NCBI GenBank assembly: GCA_002686085.1
Contig: NZAC01000073.1
Span: 1 to 52,644, forward strand
From: Roseibacillus sp.
GTDB taxonomy: Bacteria > Verrucomicrobiota > Verrucomicrobiia > Verrucomicrobiales > Akkermansiaceae
Direction of reading: 5' to 3'
DNA: 52,644 nt
A model generated the notes under the pieces. That model was not told the DNA's origin. It worked only from the letters and a program-made list of their open reading frames with translations, and did not search any database. Shown piece after piece: positions 18,504 through 27,448 of this stretch (position 1 is its first letter; each line of letters begins with the position of its first letter). Made by a program: the position numbers and the translations under genes.

Positions 18504-18695
18504 TCAGGCAAGGACTTCGTGAATTACCCTGCCCAACCCGTCTGTCAGACGCACATCACGGCTTTTGTGAGTAAGGACAAGTCTCAGCAGGTGCAGGATC
18601 GTTGCATGCACATCATGGACATGAACAGGGTTTTCCACGGCCTTCATACCAAAGTCACCCTCAGCACCAAAGCTTCTCGCCCCTTTCACTACTCC
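18504..18695 (-). pseudogene. DUF1501 gene remnant: 3' tail only
   Basis: About 63 codons without a body. They read GVVKGARSFGAEGDFGMKAV, then [17 protein letters not shown], then SRDVRLTDGLGRVIHEVLA and a stop. This is the C-terminal end of the long DUF1501 type, which normally reads [41 protein letters not shown] and later GRD-x-RLTDVHG-x-V. The stretch between HLL and RLTD is about five residues shorter than in the second tail at 29850, so it is also internally damaged. It overlaps the last codons of the beta-lactamase-like gene in another frame, as if that gene had replaced the upstream part. No start signal belongs to it. Confidence 0.8.
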
Positions 18696-19849
18696 ACCAG
18701 AGCAGCTTCGGCATGCTTTTTGAAGATGTCCCACGTCTTTGGCTTCGGGCCCCAGTTCTGGATCATGAACACAGCATAGTGCCCCTTGCCACAGTCCACC
18801 CAGAATCGCGTTCCTGCTGCGCCGCCCCATTCATATCGGCCTCTTTCGTTCACTCTTCCTCCGAGACCATAGCTTTTCCCAATATCCTTGAGGTGATTCT
18901 TGAACATGAGCTCGACAGTTTCCTCCCTCAGAATGCGCTGGCCGTTCAACTCCCCTTTCCTTAGGAGCATTTCGCAGAACTTGGCGTAGTCTCCCGCGGT
19001 AGACATCAGACCCTGCCCTCCCATCATTCGTGCAGGACGCCTCATCACTTCCGTGCGACCCATAACCTTCCTCAACCCTCCTTCATCTTTACGACTGTAA
19101 ACGAGTGCCACCCGTGAACGGTCCTCCGGATCCTTCACCCAGAACTCGGTATCAGACATTTTCAACTTATCGAAAACTCTCTCCCGCATGATCAGATCAA
19201 GCGTCTTCCCCTCGATAGCCTCAAGATACCGGCCGAGAATATCAATTGAGTAACCGTACGCATAACTCTCTCCCGGATGAAATACGAGCGGACGCTTTGC
19301 CATGGACTTCGAGAAATCTTCCAGCGAATCTTCCGAACCCATTGCCAGCTCACTTTGATCGTAGGTAAGCCCCGCAGAATGCGTCATCAGGTGACGCGAG
19401 GTAACAGGCCTCTTGGCCGCAACCTTCTTCCGACCTTCGCGCACATGCACCGTCTTCCACTCCGGTAAATACTTGTAGATTGGATCATCCAGCTTGAACT
19501 TTCCCTCTTCCCAGAGCGCCATGGCAGTGACTGCGACGATAGGCTTGGTCATCGAATAGATCCGAAGCAGACTATCCTTGGACATTGGCTCTTCTTTATC
19601 CAGATCACGTTGTCCATGAGATTCGAAGTAGCCAACTTTTCCTTCCCATCCGATGAGGCCGATGAGACCAGAAACCTGCTCTTCCCGCACTTCCCTCTTC
19701 ATGGCTCGCTCAAGATCCTCCACAGCCTCTTGGTCTAAGCTGATAGCGGGATGACGCTCTGCGGGCCTATCTGGCTCGGCTGCAAGCCCGGCTCCAATGC
19801 AGGAAAATGTCAGCAGAATACCAAGGCCCATGCAGTGATAAGATTTCAT
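18689..19849 (-). CDS. Class C beta-lactamase-family serine hydrolase
   Basis: 386 residues from ATG 19849 (signal peptide MKSYHCMGLGILLTFSCIGAGLAA); the frame runs on 87 bp upstream without looking like a leader. Nucleophile and base are Ser99 and Lys102 in SMTK. The Y-x-S/N element is probably YAYGYS, with HSAGLTYD in between. Proteins of this family include esterases, D-aminopeptidases and PBP-type enzymes; PVC genomes carry many, and antibiotic resistance should not be assumed. It ends on top of the DUF1501 tail. The RND adaptor gene diverges 208 bp away. A paralogue with the same SMTK motif is at 34383. Confidence 0.88.
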   Translation of the reverse strand: MKSYHCMGLGILLTFSCIGAGLAAEPDRPAERHPAISLDQEAVEDLERAMKREVREEQVSGLIGLIGWEGKVGYFESHGQRDLDKEEPMSKDSLLRIYSMTKPIVAVTAMALWEEGKFKLDDPIYKYLPEWKTVHVREGRKKVAAKRPVTSRHLMTHSAGLTYDQSELAMGSEDSLEDFSKSMAKRPLVFHPGESYAYGYSIDILGRYLEAIEGKTLDLIMRERVFDKLKMSDTEFWVKDPEDRSRVALVYSRKDEGGLRKVMGRTEVMRRPARMMGGQGLMSTAGDYAKFCEMLLRKGELNGQRILREETVELMFKNHLKDIGKSYGLGGRVNERGRYEWGGAAGTRFWVDCGKGHYAVFMIQNWGPKPKTWDIFKKHAEAALVE

Positions 19850-20057
19850 AGGGGCGTTATCCAGCCAGACTTGGGTCTCAGCTTCAAGCCTGTCAATGCG
19901 CAAGAAGCTCTCCGATTTACCATCAGGATATCGCAATACCTTGATTCGAATGCACGCTCCACCCGGAAAAAATCACTCTCCTCCCGCTCCCCGCTCTCCT
20001 GAGGACTCTTACCGTTGCTGAAAGAACCAAGCTGTAGTATGCCCCCTGCAGATCGCG

Positions 20058-21365
20058 ATGACTCCATCCGACAACCCATCGTCCAACACCGCAAACCCTT
20101 TCGCTGAAGCGTCAGGCCGCAAAGCCGGGCTTGTCCTGAGGATCGTTCTACCTTTGGCCCTGCTCGTCTTGGGAATCATTGGATATAACAAGCTATCAGT
20201 TGAGATTCCTGAAGAGGCCCAGCCACGCCGCGAAAGAAAACCCGTTGAAACCCGGGTTCTTGAACTCAAACGCGAGGATTACCAAGTCAAGATACCTTCG
20301 CAGGGAAATGTAAGAGCCCATGGCCTTGTTAACCTGACTGCGGAGGTCGCTGGAAAAGTTCAGGCTATCCACCCTCCATTCGAAGAAGGCGCTTTTTTTG
20401 CGAAAGGCGACATCCTTCTGGAGATTAACCCGATCGACCTGCAGGTCGCTCTGATCTCAGCTCAGGCACAGGTCGCATCAGCCCAGCTGAACCTCGAAAA
20501 GGAAGAGGCGCTCGCCGAGCAAGCTCGGCTCGACTGGAAGGACCTCGGCTATGAGGACGAACCAAGCGCTCTTGTGAGGCGGGAGCCGCAGCTGAAAGCA
20601 GCTCGTCAGGGCCTCCTTCTCGCCGAAGCTCAGGAACAAAGCGCATTGCGTAACCTTGAGCGAACCAAGGTTACCGCCCCATTTGATGGCCGGGTTTTAC
20701 GGAGGACGGTTGGCGTAGGGCAGTCGATCGGGCCCTCGACGTCGCTTGCCGAGATATTCGCCACCGATTACAGCGAAGTCCGACTCCCTTTATCTACCTT
20801 GAACCTCAGGGACATTACCCTCCCGGAAGACGCCTCTGATCCGCCTCTTGTAGTGACTTTGCGAGACGGCCTCGATGATCAATCCTCGACGGAGTGGAGC
20901 GCACGCATCCTTCGCACAGAGGGGGCACTGGATGCCAACACGCTTGAGCTTTTTGCAATTGCCAGAATTGAGGACCCGTTCGGATTGCAGTCTGAGCAAC
21001 CACCGTTGCGTGTCGGCCAACCCGTCATCGCCTCCATACCAGGTAAGACGCTGGAAGACGTCTTCGTTATTCCCCGGGAGGCCGTTTCCCAACTGAGCCG
21101 CATCCGGATCGTCGACCCCACGACCATGAAGCTTGATTCTTCATACATTCGTCCTCTTCATTCTGACGATGATCATATCATTTTCCGGGACTCCTCCCTT
21201 GAAGATGGAACTCTCCTTGTTCTCACCCGTCTCGTATATGCTCCCGATGGCGGTGGAGTCATCATCATCCCCGAGGAAAATGAGGAAGTTCCCGATGATT
21301 CTCCCTCCACGGAAGTGACCTCCCCGCCCGGAGACAAAGGAGCCTCAGGCAGTCCGAAACCATGA
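20058..21365 (+). CDS. RND efflux periplasmic adaptor (HlyD/MFP family)
   Basis: 435 residues with an N-terminal cytoplasmic stretch, one anchor helix (VLRIVLPLALLVLGIIGY, about residues 26-43), a lipoyl-like half (GKVQAIHPPFEEGAFFAKGD), a coiled-coil hairpin rich in Ala/Glu/Gln (about 130-205), the returning lipoyl half (TKVTAPFDGRVLRRTVGVGQ) and a beta-barrel region. It links an inner-membrane RND pump to an outer-membrane channel. The stop overlaps the permease start by 4 bp (ATGA), a sign of translational coupling. No TolC-like gene is in the window. Substrate cannot be read from the sequence. ATG 20058 is the only start that keeps the anchor with a short leader. Confidence 0.92.
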   Translation: MTPSDNPSSNTANPFAEASGRKAGLVLRIVLPLALLVLGIIGYNKLSVEIPEEAQPRRERKPVETRVLELKREDYQVKIPSQGNVRAHGLVNLTAEVAGKVQAIHPPFEEGAFFAKGDILLEINPIDLQVALISAQAQVASAQLNLEKEEALAEQARLDWKDLGYEDEPSALVRREPQLKAARQGLLLAEAQEQSALRNLERTKVTAPFDGRVLRRTVGVGQSIGPSTSLAEIFATDYSEVRLPLSTLNLRDITLPEDASDPPLVVTLRDGLDDQSSTEWSARILRTEGALDANTLELFAIARIEDPFGLQSEQPPLRVGQPVIASIPGKTLEDVFVIPREAVSQLSRIRIVDPTTMKLDSSYIRPLHSDDDHIIFRDSSLEDGTLLVLTRLVYAPDGGGVIIIPEENEEVPDDSPSTEVTSPPGDKGASGSPKP

Positions 21366-24300
21366 TCTCTTGGTTCACGAGAAACGGCATTGCCGCTAAT
21401 CTTCTGATGGGGGCAATCTTGCTCGCAGGCATCTATGTAGCCTTCTTCAAGATCACTCTTGAGATGGAACCTGATCGGGAATGGGGGAGTGTTTCTATCA
21501 GAAAAAAATATCCTGGGGCAACCCCGACGGATATCGAGCGGGAGATCTTGATCCCGGTCGAAAACGCACTTGAGTCACTGGATGGGGTCAAACAACTGAA
21601 CACTGACGCTGAGCGAGGTGAGGCCAAGATGTGGGTTGAGGCCCGAAAAGGTACAGACCTCAGGGAGCTCAAGGAGGACATCGAGTCCTTGCTTAAGACT
21701 GTGAGCAATATTCCTGCTCCAAACGAACCATTCCGCATCCGAATACCCAGCCAGAACGATCGCCGGTCTGTCATCTGGGTCGTAGTGAGCGGAGACCTTC
21801 CTGAAGAAGAACTCCATGAAGTCTCCCGTCAGGTAAGGAACGACCTCCTTTCGATCGATGGCATAAGCAAGGTCCGGGCCTTTATCCCGGACAGGCATCG
21901 CATTGCGATCGAGCTCGATACAGACAAACTGGCAGCCTATGACCTCACGCCAGATGCTGTTGCCAATGCAATCCGGCAATCTTCCATAGACCTGCCCGCA
22001 GGGGCGATTGACGGCCCCACAGGCCGTCTCGACATCCGAACAAAAGGCCAAGCCTACACTCTTGAGGAATTCGCGGCCATCACCGTCCGGTCCTCCAACG
22101 GCTCCAGACTTACCCTCGGCGAAATAGCAACCACGATTACGGACGCCGACAATGAGGAAAAATTTATCTCCGAATATAACCGGCGGCCAGCAGTCCGGAT
22201 CGATGTTGGCCGAACCGGTAACGAAAACGCTCTCCAGATCGCACGCGAGGTTCGAAATTACGTTGCGAACTCATCCGAGAGGTTTCCGGAGGGAATTGTC
22301 CTAGGCACGCACGCAGATCGCGCCATAGACCTTCAGTCACGACTTGAGACCATGGCTGGCTCGCTCCTTCAGGGCGGACTTCTTGTCATGGTTGTCCTTG
22401 GCCTTTTCCTGAGACCTCAGCTGGCCTTCTGGGTGGTCGTAGGTATCCCGGTAAGTTTCGCGGGTGGCATTGTCGTGATGCAGCTTTTTGGCATATCTGC
22501 GAACATGATGAGCCTATTCGGATTCATCATTGTGATCGGAGTAGTTGTCGACGATGCAATCGTGACCGGTGAAAGTGTTTATACCCGTCTCCAGCGTGGG
22601 ACTAATTCCCTGGATGCCGCGATCAGCGGAACTCGTGCCGTCACAGTCCCCGTGACCTTCGGGATTCTCACTACCATCGTTGCCTTTCTGCCTCTGCTTT
22701 TTTTCGAAGGAATGACAGGAAGCTTTGCGAGGCAGATTCCATTCGTGGTTACTCCAGTTCTCCTTTTCTCCCTCGTAGAATCTAAGTTGATCCTGCCAGC
22801 CCATCTCAAGCACGTAAAGATTTCCAAACCCAGGATGCGGAATCCGATCTCTGTGATACAACGGGGCGCAGCATCCGGCCTCCAGTTACTGATCGACAAA
22901 GTATACGCTCCCACGCTGAAGGTAGTTGTGTCTCATCGACTTTCGATGATCGGCTTCTTCGTTTGCATGGCGCTACTGATGCTAGGTTACTTTGCGGGGG
23001 GGCGTCTCGGGTATGTCTCCATCCCGTCAGTCGAGCGCCCCGAAATCTTCGCCACTCTTAAGCTTCCCGAACACGTCTCCAAGGAGACCACTCGTAATTA
23101 CACCGATCGCATCACGACGGCTGCAGAACAAATGCGGGAGGAGTTCCTTGATCCTGAGAAAGGGCCCATTGTCACAAATCACTGGCGCCTTCTTGGCACC
23201 GACTACCCGGGCCGCCCCTATAACAAGGCATACTCCGTCGTCTTTCTCGGACTGATGCCCTCTGGTCTACGGTCCGAGGCCGGGCCCAGCAACGACGCGG
23301 TTATGAAACGCTGGCGGGAATTGATTGGAGAGCTCCCTGCTAACGCCACTCTCAAGATCAGGACCCAAAAAACCCGAGGAGACGATGGAGAAAAGGAAAC
23401 CGACCCCCTTGAAATGGAATTACGTGGCCCTAATTCAGAAATGAAACAGGAGATTGCCCGTAAAACCGAGGAGCTTCTTGAGGGCTACGATGGGATTGCT
23501 AACGCATGGGTCAATCAGCGAGCCAATCAGACAGAGGTGGAACTCTCGCTCACTCCCCGGGGGACGGAACTTGGCATCACTCAGCAAACCCTCGCCTACC
23601 AGGTGAGGAGGGCCTTCTATGGTGAAGAGGCTCAGCGCGTTCTTCGCGGCCATGAGGAGTATCGTGTAATGGTGCGACTCCCCAAGAAGCAGAGAGAAAC
23701 TTTCAATACCTTGGAGAAAATGAAAATCCGGACTCCTGCAGGAGCCGAGGTTCCCCTCTTTACCATAGCCAAGATCGACTTTGTCCAAGCCCCTACATAT
23801 ATCGAACGGAATGACAAGGCCGAGGTCATCCGGATCGGAGGAGAACCAACAGACAGGAACGTGGATCTCGTTCGTATTGCAGATTCGCTCAAACCCCAGC
23901 TTCGAGAACTCCTACGTGGAAGCGAGGATCTTCAGTTCGTCTTCAGGGGAGCAGTCGCAGAAGCTGAGGAGACAAAAAAACGTCTCATAATTGGTAGCAT
24001 CGCGCTGATGTTCGCGCTCTTCGCCCTCCTGGCTATTCCGTTTCAATCAATCCTGCAGCCTCTCTACATTCTTGCTGTCGTTCCGTTTGGCGTCATCGGC
24101 GCGCTCCTTGGCCATATGATCATGGGTGTGACACCCTCGGACCTGTCTCTCTTTGGAATTATCGCTATGGCTGGGGTAGTGGTAAACGATTCCCTCGTGA
24201 TGGTAGACGACATTAATCAACGGGTTCGGCGAGGCACTACGCTTCTTGATGCAGTACAGCAATCCGGTTGTCAGCGCTTCCGTCCGATCTTTCTCACCTC

Positions 24301-24526
24301 GGTCACCACCTTCGTCGGATTGATGCCCCTGATGTTTGACAATTCGCTTCAAGCCCAATTCCTCATCCCGATGGCAGTTTCTTTGGCCTACGGAGTCCTT
24401 TTTGCAACAGGCATTACTCTCCTTCTCATCCCGTGTGTGCTCGTAGTTGCAGATGACCTGAAGAGCGCATTACGTAAATTCAGCTCATGGTATGGCAGGC
24501 CATTCAGGGACCTCGGCAAGCCATGA
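21362..24526 (+). CDS. RND efflux pump permease (AcrB/MdtB-type)
   Basis: 1054 residues, normal length for the family. The first membrane helix starts at once (GIAANLLMGAILLAGIYVAF), followed by a porter domain with VIWVVVSGDLPEEELHE and a run of helices at about 335-540. The proton-relay pair is Asp397-Asp398 in VVVDDAIVTGES, on helix 4. The second half repeats the layout (VVNDSLVMVDDINQR near residue 945, then TSVTTFVGLMPLMF). It works as a trimer in the inner membrane using the proton gradient. It follows the adaptor with a 4-bp overlap. Whether it exports drugs, metabolites or lipids is not visible; related pairs in marine bacteria are often uncharacterised. Confidence 0.93.
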   Translation: MISWFTRNGIAANLLMGAILLAGIYVAFFKITLEMEPDREWGSVSIRKKYPGATPTDIEREILIPVENALESLDGVKQLNTDAERGEAKMWVEARKGTDLRELKEDIESLLKTVSNIPAPNEPFRIRIPSQNDRRSVIWVVVSGDLPEEELHEVSRQVRNDLLSIDGISKVRAFIPDRHRIAIELDTDKLAAYDLTPDAVANAIRQSSIDLPAGAIDGPTGRLDIRTKGQAYTLEEFAAITVRSSNGSRLTLGEIATTITDADNEEKFISEYNRRPAVRIDVGRTGNENALQIAREVRNYVANSSERFPEGIVLGTHADRAIDLQSRLETMAGSLLQGGLLVMVVLGLFLRPQLAFWVVVGIPVSFAGGIVVMQLFGISANMMSLFGFIIVIGVVVDDAIVTGESVYTRLQRGTNSLDAAISGTRAVTVPVTFGILTTIVAFLPLLFFEGMTGSFARQIPFVVTPVLLFSLVESKLILPAHLKHVKISKPRMRNPISVIQRGAASGLQLLIDKVYAPTLKVVVSHRLSMIGFFVCMALLMLGYFAGGRLGYVSIPSVERPEIFATLKLPEHVSKETTRNYTDRITTAAEQMREEFLDPEKGPIVTNHWRLLGTDYPGRPYNKAYSVVFLGLMPSGLRSEAGPSNDAVMKRWRELIGELPANATLKIRTQKTRGDDGEKETDPLEMELRGPNSEMKQEIARKTEELLEGYDGIANAWVNQRANQTEVELSLTPRGTELGITQQTLAYQVRRAFYGEEAQRVLRGHEEYRVMVRLPKKQRETFNTLEKMKIRTPAGAEVPLFTIAKIDFVQAPTYIERNDKAEVIRIGGEPTDRNVDLVRIADSLKPQLRELLRGSEDLQFVFRGAVAEAEETKKRLIIGSIALMFALFALLAIPFQSILQPLYILAVVPFGVIGALLGHMIMGVTPSDLSLFGIIAMAGVVVNDSLVMVDDINQRVRRGTTLLDAVQQSGCQRFRPIFLTSVTTFVGLMPLMFDNSLQAQFLIPMAVSLAYGVLFATGITLLLIPCVLVVADDLKSALRKFSSWYGRPFRDLGKP

Positions 24527-24651
24527 CGTAGATATCGGATGAAAGAGCCTGAGTGTCGCAGCACACTTCTTTGCTCCGCATTAAGGCAACGGCAAGAGTT
24601 CGCTTGGTTTTTATTGGAGCGGCTGTGAACCGGCAGCCAGCAATTTTCTGT

Positions 24652-24677
24652 GGAATACTCCCCCAATAGTGTATTCC
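24652..24677. repeat. Perfect inverted repeat upstream of sulfatase
   Basis: GGAATAC (24652-24658) and GTATTCC (24671-24677) are perfect inverted arms around 12 nt; including the flanking T/A pair at 24651 and 24678 the arms are 8 bp. The right arm ends 12-13 bp before the ATG at 24691. It could be an operator for a dimeric regulator or a leader hairpin affecting translation. A 5-bp inverted repeat GGCTG/CAGCC lies just upstream (24621-24638). No regulator gene is adjacent. Confidence 0.4.
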
Positions 24678-24690
24678 AAGAGAGCTTTCC

Positions 24691-26016
24691 ATGAAGACAC
24701 ACAAGGTCCTTGCCTATTTCCTGCTGCTCCAGCTTCACGGCTCTCTGCTGGCAGAACAAAAAGAACGCTCCCCTAATATCGTAATCCTCATGGCCGATGA
24801 CCTCGGCTACAATGACCTTTCCGCATATGGTCATCCTAAAATCAAAACTCCCGTTCTTGATCAACTGGCGCGGGAGGGAGTTAAGCTCACCAGTTTTTAT
24901 GCTGGAGCAACGGTATGCACGCCTTCCCGCATGGCTCTCCTTACCGGCGCCTACCCAGCCCGCCTTGGCTGGTCCAAGGGTGTGATTGGCCACATCATGA
25001 AGAAGGGACAGGGCCTGAGCCCAGACGCCCTCACTATGCCGGAGATCTTCAAAGCTGCCGGTTACCGGACTGCGATGTTTGGCAAATGGCACCTCGGAGA
25101 CGAACCGCCGCTCCGCCCCCACCAGCAGGGGTTCGAGACCACCTTCTATCTGAACAAGAGCAACAATCAGACCAAGGAGCTATGGAGAGATGACGAGGTC
25201 ATCGAGAATCCTTTCACCAATCGACTCCTGAGTGAACGCTTCACCAATGAGGCAATCAAATTTATCGAATCTAATCGGGATCACCCATTTTTTCTCTATC
25301 TTCCTCATACGGCCCCTCACTTTCCGCTCGAGGCACATCCAGACTGGAAGGGAAAATCCCAATTCGGCGTCTTTGGTGATGTCGTTGAGGAACTGGATCA
25401 TCGGATCGGCCAACTACTGAATGCTCTTAAGAACGCAGAACTGGAAAAGAACACTATTGTCGTGTTCCTTTCCGACAACGGGCCGGAACCCCTTACCCGG
25501 GCATCCAGAGCTGATCCCTTCCGAGGAAAGAAATGGTCAGCCCTTGAAGGCGGCACCCGCGTCCCATGCATCATTCGACATCCAGGGCTTATCCCTCCTG
25601 ACTGGGAAAGTGCGGCTTTGATTTCGGCGATCGATCTTCTTCCCTCTCTTGCTCATGCATGCGGGATCGACCTCCAACAACACAGTCAGGGAAATCCCAT
25701 CATCGACGGATTGAATGTCTGGCCCACACTCCAAGACGACAAGGAAGCTCCCCATCCGCGTCAGGATCTCCTTTATTGGCATGGAGCAGATGGATTTCAG
25801 GCCATCAGAAAGGGGTCATGGAAACTCTTCCCCAATCGGCGTCACGCCGGCCTGAAGGGTTCTGGACCCGCCCTTTTTAACTTGGAAAAGGATCTTCAAG
25901 AGAAGCTTGATGTTAGCATGGAGCACCCTGTCAAAGTCGCCGCACTGAAAAAACTCGCCGAACTTCGCCTCTCGGAAATCGAAAAGAACAAGATCGCCCT
26001 CGGAGAAACAAAGTGA
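24691..26016 (+). CDS. Sulfatase (arylsulfatase A-like)
   Basis: 441 residues with signal peptide MKTHKVLAYFLLLQLHGSLLA. Metal ligands Asp36-Asp37 sit in NIVILMADDLGYND. The formylglycine site is Cys76 in CTPSR (76-80). FGKWHLG follows, then LPHTAPHFPLEAH and FLSDNGPEP, the usual late metal/sulfate-binding blocks. Length is typical for compact PVC arylsulfatases. It removes sulfate from polysaccharides or small esters, probably in the periplasm after formylglycine maturation. The 164 bp before the gene contain the inverted repeat at 24652-24677. The Trp/Asp-Pro repeat protein starts 17 bp after the stop, so both are probably on one transcript. Confidence 0.93.
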   Translation: MKTHKVLAYFLLLQLHGSLLAEQKERSPNIVILMADDLGYNDLSAYGHPKIKTPVLDQLAREGVKLTSFYAGATVCTPSRMALLTGAYPARLGWSKGVIGHIMKKGQGLSPDALTMPEIFKAAGYRTAMFGKWHLGDEPPLRPHQQGFETTFYLNKSNNQTKELWRDDEVIENPFTNRLLSERFTNEAIKFIESNRDHPFFLYLPHTAPHFPLEAHPDWKGKSQFGVFGDVVEELDHRIGQLLNALKNAELEKNTIVVFLSDNGPEPLTRASRADPFRGKKWSALEGGTRVPCIIRHPGLIPPDWESAALISAIDLLPSLAHACGIDLQQHSQGNPIIDGLNVWPTLQDDKEAPHPRQDLLYWHGADGFQAIRKGSWKLFPNRRHAGLKGSGPALFNLEKDLQEKLDVSMEHPVKVAALKKLAELRLSEIEKNKIALGETK

Positions 26017-26033
26017 CATAGTGGCGCCGAGTC

Positions 26034-27425
26034 ATGTCTCAAAAAGTCCTTCTTATTCTTATTGCTATCGGCTCGTTTGCAATCGGAGTCGCTGCGGACC
26101 GCCTCCTGCTCATATCGAGCGAAGAAACTGCGACAAAGACTACGGGCCCTTTATTACAGACTGCCAGAAAGAGCCAGCCGAGCCGCGGGCGAACAGAGGC
26201 GAACAACTCCGCCCCATCCGAAAACCGTTCGAACAACTCTGGAGAGGATTCGACTCCTGGAGATAAATTCCATCGGCTCATCGAACAAATTGAGAGAAGC
26301 CAACCCACGAACTTTGCAGCTCTGGGACGGAGCATTCTTTCCATGCCTCCCGGCCAACAACGGCGCCGCGCCCTTCACCGGCTTGCATCTCGATGGGGTC
26401 GCAGCGACCCTCAGGCTGCTCTCCGCTGGAGTGAGGATCTGACAGGGCGCGATCAGTTCGCCACCATGGAAGACATTCTCCGCCACTGGTCCGATGAAGA
26501 TCCTGCCGCAGCAGCAGACTATCTTACCCAGCTACCAGGCTCGGAGCATACCATGCACCTCCTCCGCGATCTGAGCCACCGCTGGGCTGAGTCTGATCGC
26601 ACCGCTGCCCTGGAGTGGAGCATGGCCCTCGAAAATCCGGCCCTCCGAATGCGCGCCATCCGGGGGGTAGCCTCCTCATGGGCTGAGAATGACCCAGCTG
26701 GGGCAGCGAACTTCACCACGGACTCTCTTCAGACCGTTAATGAACGACACCATGTTCTTGAAGCCGTAGCCCGCCGATGGGGCGAGCAGGACCTCCAAGG
26801 CGCATTGGAGTGGGCTCGCGGCCTCGAAGCCGGAGACCAGCAGCGAGCCACCCAGTCCGTGCTCCGGCTTGTTGCCGAGCACAATCCCTCCGAGGCGGCA
26901 AACATCTACCAGAATATCGCAGCCGAATTACCTCAGAATGGACCAATCAGCCGCGAATATAGACATATGGCCCAGGAAGTGGCCAGAGTCTGGTCCTCTT
27001 CAGACCCAGTTGAGGCCGCGCAATGGGCTCTCGGCCTGCCAGAGAGAGGATCTATTAGGCGTGAGGCAGTTGGCGACGTCACCGAGCAATGGATGCGCAT
27101 TGACAGCATGGCAGCCGGGGAATGGATTAACTCTCTTCCAGCGGGTCGTACGAGGGACGGGGCATCGGAACGAGTGGTCCATATGACCACCAACAGCGAC
27201 CCGGGCACGGCGTTCGAATGGGCTCAAAGCCTGAGTGAAGACCACCGCCGCTTTGGCCTCATCCATCATACTCTCACCGAGTGGAGTGTTGTTGACAGGC
27301 CCGCTGCCCGCCAAGCTCTTATGACAGCCGATATCCCCGCCGAGGTCAGACAGCGATTCGGAGAGGAACTGGGACTCTCTCCTGCTCCTGCCCCGCCAAC
27401 CGGAGGAGAATCAGGAACGAAATAA
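26034..27425 (+). CDS. Membrane-anchored helical repeat protein (about ten W..xDPxAA..W repeats)
   Basis: 463 residues: an anchor helix (VLLILIAIGSFAIGVAADRLLL), a Ser/Asn/Thr-rich linker to about residue 75, then about ten repeats of 32-39 residues. Each has the form V-x-x-x-W-x-x-x-DP-x-x-AA-x-x-W-x-x-x-L. Examples are ASRWGRSDPQAALRWSEDL, SHRWAESDRTAALEWSMAL, ARRWGEQDLQGALEWARGL and ARVWSSSDPVEAAQWALGL. A Gly/Pro tail ends the protein. The repeats look like a TPR/Sel1-type helical solenoid. I have seen such repeats only as hypothetical proteins in Verrucomicrobiota. It probably scaffolds protein contacts in the periplasm; there is no catalytic motif. It lies 17 bp after the sulfatase. Confidence 0.8.
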   Translation: MSQKVLLILIAIGSFAIGVAADRLLLISSEETATKTTGPLLQTARKSQPSRGRTEANNSAPSENRSNNSGEDSTPGDKFHRLIEQIERSQPTNFAALGRSILSMPPGQQRRRALHRLASRWGRSDPQAALRWSEDLTGRDQFATMEDILRHWSDEDPAAAADYLTQLPGSEHTMHLLRDLSHRWAESDRTAALEWSMALENPALRMRAIRGVASSWAENDPAGAANFTTDSLQTVNERHHVLEAVARRWGEQDLQGALEWARGLEAGDQQRATQSVLRLVAEHNPSEAANIYQNIAAELPQNGPISREYRHMAQEVARVWSSSDPVEAAQWALGLPERGSIRREAVGDVTEQWMRIDSMAAGEWINSLPAGRTRDGASERVVHMTTNSDPGTAFEWAQSLSEDHRRFGLIHHTLTEWSVVDRPAARQALMTADIPAEVRQRFGEELGLSPAPAPPTGGESGTK

Positions 27426-27448
27426 GTGAACTCCTTGCAAAATTTCCC

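Noticed and set aside
19850-19936. 29-codon N-terminal extension of the beta-lactamase-like protein
   Set aside because: The signal peptide starts at ATG 19849; upstream residues precede a leader and are not secretion-compatible, though they might be a remnant I cannot name.
24388-25122. 244-codon minus-strand frame across the RND permease end and sulfatase start
   Set aside because: Antisense to two clear genes and without family-like motifs; an effect of codon bias.
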